From positions 18,310-54,366 of the forward strand of contig NZ_KZ672961.1 of NCBI RefSeq assembly GCF_002964845.1: a stretch of DNA of 36,057 nucleotides, written 5' to 3'. The stretch is from Thermus tenuipuniceus. Its GTDB lineage: Bacteria; Deinococcota; Deinococci; Deinococcales; Thermaceae. Positions 33,181-36,057 of the stretch are shown piece after piece (within the stretch, counting starts at the first letter, position 1; each line of letters begins with the position of its first letter). The notes beneath the pieces were generated by a model. It did not search any database. It was given only the letters and a program-made list of their open reading frames with translations, and was not told the origin of the DNA. Position numbers and translations under genes: made by a program.

Positions 33181-34233
33181 ATGAGAAAAGGCCTCCTCTT
33201 TCCCCTCTTGCTCCTTCCTCTCCTGAGCGCTTGCGAGCTTTTGGAAGGCACGGGTTACCGGGTAGCCGAGGCCCAGCTCCTCTTCCCCGAGGCCAGGGAG
33301 CGCTGGACCTACTTCTACGGGGAGCCCCGGGAGGTGCGGCTGGGGGAGAAAACCCTGCGCCTGGAAAAAGCCGCTGGAGAAAGCCTCTGGGCGGTGCCGG
33401 GAGCGCTTTGGGTGGACGGAAACCCTGTTTTGCGCGAAGTGGGACCGGCCTTAAGACCCCTGGCCGAGGCGGTGCGGGGAATCCAGGGGAGCCTCCTCGA
33501 GGTCCGGGCCCAGGCCACCCTCCGGGCTACCTGGCTCTACGACGGGGTGGGTTGGGTGAGGCTCACGGGAAGCCTACGGGAAGGGGAACGCCGCGCCCTG
33601 GTCCAGCCCACGGGCTACTTGACCCCGGACTTCTACGCCTTCACCTCTGCGGAAACCCAGGTGCTCCTCCGGGAGGTCCTGGCCCGGCGGGGGGGGAGGC
33701 AAGTGGTGCTGTTTGAGCTTTCCGAGCCCGTCCTGAAGCCCCTGGCCTTGGAGCCCATCCCCGACGGCTACCGGGTGGGGGCCCTGCAGGTGCAGTACGG
33801 GCTTAGAGTGGAGGTGGTGACCCCACCCCCTCCCACCTACCGCATCCTGGACCAAGGCGCCAACGCCGCCTACGGGGAAACGGAGGCCAAGGCCTACTTG
33901 GCCAACAACCCCACCCGCTTCGCCGAGGTGTGGAACCTGGCTGTGGGAAACCGCCTCCCCCGTCCCCCTGCCCCCACCGTGGACTTCCGCACCAGGAGCG
34001 TGGCCGCCTTCTTCTGGGGCCTGAAGCCCACCGGAGGGTACAGCCTGAGCGTGGTGGGAGTGACCTACGCGGCTGGGACCGCGCGGGTGGTCCTGAACCT
34101 GCAAAGCCCGAGGCCCGGGGCCATCGTCACCCAGGCCCTCACCAGCCCCTACGTGCTTTTGGAGCTGGAAAGGGTGAACCGGGTGGTCTTCGCCGACCCC
34201 TCGGGGCGGGTGCTGGCGGAGGCCAGGGAGTGA
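33181..34233 (+). CDS. Lipoprotein with C-terminal PrcB-like domain
   Basis: This 350-residue protein has a lipoprotein signal (MRKGLLFPLLLLPLLSAC) with Cys18 as the lipidated residue. The region from about residue 270 to 340 (DFRTRSVAAFFWGLKPTGGY, then SLSVVGVTY and PYVLLELER) matches the PrcB C-terminal domain, named after a subunit of an oral spirochaete protease complex. The middle (residues 30-250) is not recognised. ATG 33181 is chosen over longer starts because it begins the signal peptide and follows a -10 box. The domain may bind a protease or hydrophobic ligand, but no protease gene is adjacent. It probably faces the periplasm, attached to a membrane. Confidence 0.75.
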   Translation: MRKGLLFPLLLLPLLSACELLEGTGYRVAEAQLLFPEARERWTYFYGEPREVRLGEKTLRLEKAAGESLWAVPGALWVDGNPVLREVGPALRPLAEAVRGIQGSLLEVRAQATLRATWLYDGVGWVRLTGSLREGERRALVQPTGYLTPDFYAFTSAETQVLLREVLARRGGRQVVLFELSEPVLKPLALEPIPDGYRVGALQVQYGLRVEVVTPPPPTYRILDQGANAAYGETEAKAYLANNPTRFAEVWNLAVGNRLPRPPAPTVDFRTRSVAAFFWGLKPTGGYSLSVVGVTYAAGTARVVLNLQSPRPGAIVTQALTSPYVLLELERVNRVVFADPSGRVLAEARE

Positions 34234-34244
34234 GGCTAAGTACC

Positions 34245-34268
34245 CCGTCGTGGCTTGCGCCACTACGG
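34245..34268. repeat. Inverted repeat upstream of the BTAD regulator
   Basis: CCGT-C-GTGGC and GCCAC-T-ACGG form a 10-position stem with one mismatch and a TTGC loop. It lacks a T-run. It could be a weak terminator of the lipoprotein gene or an operator for the regulator downstream. Confidence 0.4.
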
Positions 34269-34340
34269 TGGCCCCAAAGAGGCCATGAACAAGCCGCTTT
34301 GGCTTTGGCCGAGGGGGCGAGCTTTGCGTGCGGGTACTTA

Positions 34341-34346
34341 TATACT
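34341..34346 (+). promoter_or_regulatory. -10 box of the BTAD regulator (leaderless)
   Basis: TATACT is followed by six bases and GTG 34353. This fixes the start well inside a much longer open frame whose 5' part lies antiphase over the preceding lipoprotein gene. Confidence 0.55.
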
Positions 34347-34352
34347 GCTTCC

Positions 34353-35852
34353 GTGGAAGGGGAAAGCCTGGGCACCCTGGCCCCTTGGGGGAAGGAAGCT
34401 CCCCTGGCCCAGGCCCGGGCCCTCCTGGAGGCGGGGCGGGAGGGGGAAGCGGAGGCCCTCCTAAAGGCCTGGAAGGGAAAGGGCCCTGAGGAGGCCGAGC
34501 GCCTGGCCCTCTTGGGCTTCGCCAGGGCCCGCCGGGGGGACCTCCAGGGGTACCGGAGGCTCGCCCTCGAGGCCGCCAGGAGGGCCCAGACCTTCCTTAC
34601 CCTCTACCATCTGGGCCTCGCCTTGCCCCCGCGGGAAGGGGTGGTGGCCCTGGAGGAGGCCCTCCACCGCACCCAAAGCCCTAAGGACCAAGGCCTACTC
34701 ACCCTGGCCCTGGCCCGCACGAAACGGCGCCTAGGCCGCCTGCGGGAGGCCTTGGCCCACGCCGCCCTGGCCCGCCTCAAGGCCCCGGGGGCTTTTACCA
34801 CCCTGGAGTGGGCCTGGCTCACCCTCCTGGCCGAAGAGGAGCCATCCCTCCCCGACCTCCTCCGGGAGGTGGAGCCCTTGGCCCTGGAGCCGGGGCCCGG
34901 CCTCTACGCCCGCTTTCTCGTGGCCCACCTCCGCCTCCTCCAGGGGGAGGAAAGGGCCGCCCGGGCCTACTGGCAGAAAGCCCTGGAGGAAGCGCCCCCC
35001 GCAGCCCTCCCCTATCTGGCCCCCGCAGGGGTGCGCCTCTTGGGCCAAGGAGCCCTTCCCCTCCTGCAAGCCGCCCGGCCCTGGGCCCAAGACCCCTATC
35101 CCAGGGCCCTGCTCCTCCTCGGGGAGGCCCTGGTGCGGGAGGATAGCCAGGGGGTGAGGGAGCTCCTCCCTTTGCTGGAAAGGGAAGGCACCGGAGAGGA
35201 GGTCTTCCGGGCCCGCCTCTTCCTGGGGGAGGAGCCCTCTTCCCTGGGGGAGGTTTCCGGGAGGGGAGGGTGGCTCCTCTGGCCCACCTCCAGGGCGAGC
35301 CCCGACCCCCACCTCCTGACCCTGGGAGAGGCCAGGCTCTTCGGGAGGCCCCTTCCCCTGCGGCAGGCGGAGCTTCTGGTCCTCCTCCTGGCCCGGCCCG
35401 AGGGGTGGAGCGGGGAGGCCCTGGCCCAAGCCCTCTACGGGGACGGGAACACCCCCGCCCTGCGCATGGAGCTCCACCGCCTGCGGGAGCGGGGCCTGGT
35501 GGTGGGAAGCCGCCCCTACCGCTTGCTTTCCCCCTTAAAGGCGGACTTCCTGGAGGTCAAGGAGGCCCTGCACCAGGGAAACCTTTCCCGCGCCCTCCGC
35601 CTCTACCGGGGCCCCCTCCTGCCTAACAGCCAGGCCCCGGGGGTGGAGGAGTTGCGGTGGGAGCTGGAGGCAAGCCTGCGGAAGGCGGCCCTCAGCCAGG
35701 GAAGCCTCGAGGCCCTCTACGCTTTGGCAGAGCGGCTTAGGGATGACCTGGAACTCTGGGAGGCCCTCCTGGAGCGCCTTTCCCCCTTGGACCCCCGGCA
35801 CCCCGCGGTCCTGGCCCGGGTAGAGCGGCTCAGACGGGAGTGGGGGCTTTAG
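34353..35852 (+). CDS. Transcriptional regulator: helical repeat, winged helix, BTAD
   Basis: The 499-residue protein has three parts. Residues 15-300 are leucine/alanine-rich helical hairpins resembling degenerate TPR repeats. Residues about 322-392 (LLTLGEARLFGRPLPLRQAE then LLVLLLARPEGWSGEALAQA) look like an OmpR-type winged helix. Residues 395-490 (DFLEVKEALHQGNLSRALRL, then YRGPLLPNSQAPGVEELRWE) match the bacterial transcriptional activation domain (BTAD) of SARP proteins. In SARPs the DNA-binding and BTAD modules come first, so this order is reversed. GTG 34353 is supported by the TATACT box. No ligand or phosphorylation domain is seen. The target genes are unknown; the adjacent lipoprotein is a candidate. 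Confidence 0.75.
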   Translation: MEGESLGTLAPWGKEAPLAQARALLEAGREGEAEALLKAWKGKGPEEAERLALLGFARARRGDLQGYRRLALEAARRAQTFLTLYHLGLALPPREGVVALEEALHRTQSPKDQGLLTLALARTKRRLGRLREALAHAALARLKAPGAFTTLEWAWLTLLAEEEPSLPDLLREVEPLALEPGPGLYARFLVAHLRLLQGEERAARAYWQKALEEAPPAALPYLAPAGVRLLGQGALPLLQAARPWAQDPYPRALLLLGEALVREDSQGVRELLPLLEREGTGEEVFRARLFLGEEPSSLGEVSGRGGWLLWPTSRASPDPHLLTLGEARLFGRPLPLRQAELLVLLLARPEGWSGEALAQALYGDGNTPALRMELHRLRERGLVVGSRPYRLLSPLKADFLEVKEALHQGNLSRALRLYRGPLLPNSQAPGVEELRWELEASLRKAALSQGSLEALYALAERLRDDLELWEALLERLSPLDPRHPAVLARVERLRREWGL

Positions 35853-35910
35853 GGGCTAAAGACCCGGACCCAAGGGCAGAGGGACCCTGGCAGTGGGGAA
35901 CTACTCCCCA

Positions 35911-35946
35911 TTCTCCTAATACGAAGCCCAGGAGAAGCAACTTTTT
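35911..35946 (+). terminator. Probable terminator after the BTAD regulator
   Basis: TTCTCCT (35911-35917) pairs with AGGAGAA (35930-35936), followed by GCAAC and five T residues. A separate small hairpin, TGGGGA/TCCCCA, lies at 35894-35910. Confidence 0.55.
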
Positions 35947-36057
35947 CAGGACAAGCCACATATTCACGAACCCATGTACTCACAAAGTACCCTAGCTCAA
36001 AACTTGCACTTATCCACCCCCCGCATACCCATGCGCCAGGGGACCACTTGAAAAGGG
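35947..36057. other. Gene-free, relatively AT-rich right end
   Basis: No open frame of useful length is present. The stretch is visibly richer in A and T than the rest of the window. It contains a 5-bp inverted repeat, GTACT/AGTAC, at 35976-35990, and TTGAAA near the edge that could be a -35 box of a gene beyond the window. I cannot assign a function. Confidence 0.4.

Noticed and set aside
33930-34352. A 640-residue reading frame that extends the BTAD regulator upstream
   Set aside because: The first part lies out of frame over the lipoprotein gene and has no family resemblance. The TATACT box before GTG 34353 marks a better start.
36001-36057. Promoter and small gene at the right edge (TTGCAC, then ATG 36031)
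   Set aside because: The frame stops after six codons and no -10 box lies at proper spacing.

Overview
The window is chromosomal DNA from a Thermus species. The G+C content is very high with strong G/C preference at codon third positions. MutS closely resembles my memory of Thermus aquaticus MutS. Many genes start on ATG or GTG five to seven bases after a -10 box, the leaderless pattern common in Thermus. I recognise 31 protein genes, no RNA gene, no CRISPR array and no complete mobile element. No stretch of 300 bases lacks a gene. Species assignment is inference.

Layout. Positions 75-1148 (-) encode a radical SAM protein, divergent from an operon at 1252-4945 (APH-fold kinase, upp, a WecA/TagO-type glycosyl-1-phosphate transferase, UDP-GlcNAc 2-epimerase). 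A convergent MFS exporter (4920-6116, -) is divergent from a site-2 protease with CBS domains (6185-7276), and a TetR-like palindrome lies between them. Positions 7331-11924 are a TRAP-TAXI uptake operon with two paralogous binding proteins flanking one fused permease, plus a DUF1850 protein. On the minus strand follow htrA and purU. purU faces rraA across only 18 bp carrying overlapping -10 boxes. rraA runs 107 nt into the 3' end of the minus-strand mutS-mutL operon.

Positions 18669-21109 hold a sulfite dehydrogenase operon: Tat-exported molybdenum enzyme, dihaem cytochrome c and a MOSC protein. A Tat-type 5'-nucleotidase (21181-22839, -) and glnA (23028-24368) follow. Then come a complete branched-chain amino-acid ABC operon (livK-H-M-G-F, 24514-29531) and a peptide-type ABC transporter with binding protein and two permeases but no ATPase (29626-33126). 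The window closes with a PrcB-domain lipoprotein and a TPR-like/winged-helix/BTAD regulator, then about 200 bp without genes.

Themes. Nitrogen and amino-acid acquisition dominates: TAXI transporter (possibly glutamate), glutamine synthetase, Liv system and peptide transporter. All three first-gene binding proteins (TAXI, Liv, Opp) are followed by a strong hairpin before the permease, which fits making more binding protein than membrane components. Promoters fall into two styles: TTGACA-type promoters with Shine-Dalgarno leaders for the abundant transport and metabolic genes, and -10-only leaderless promoters for the others. The most striking global signal is a palindromic octamer, CCTCGAGG, found about 31 times by eye where roughly 1.5 are expected from base composition.
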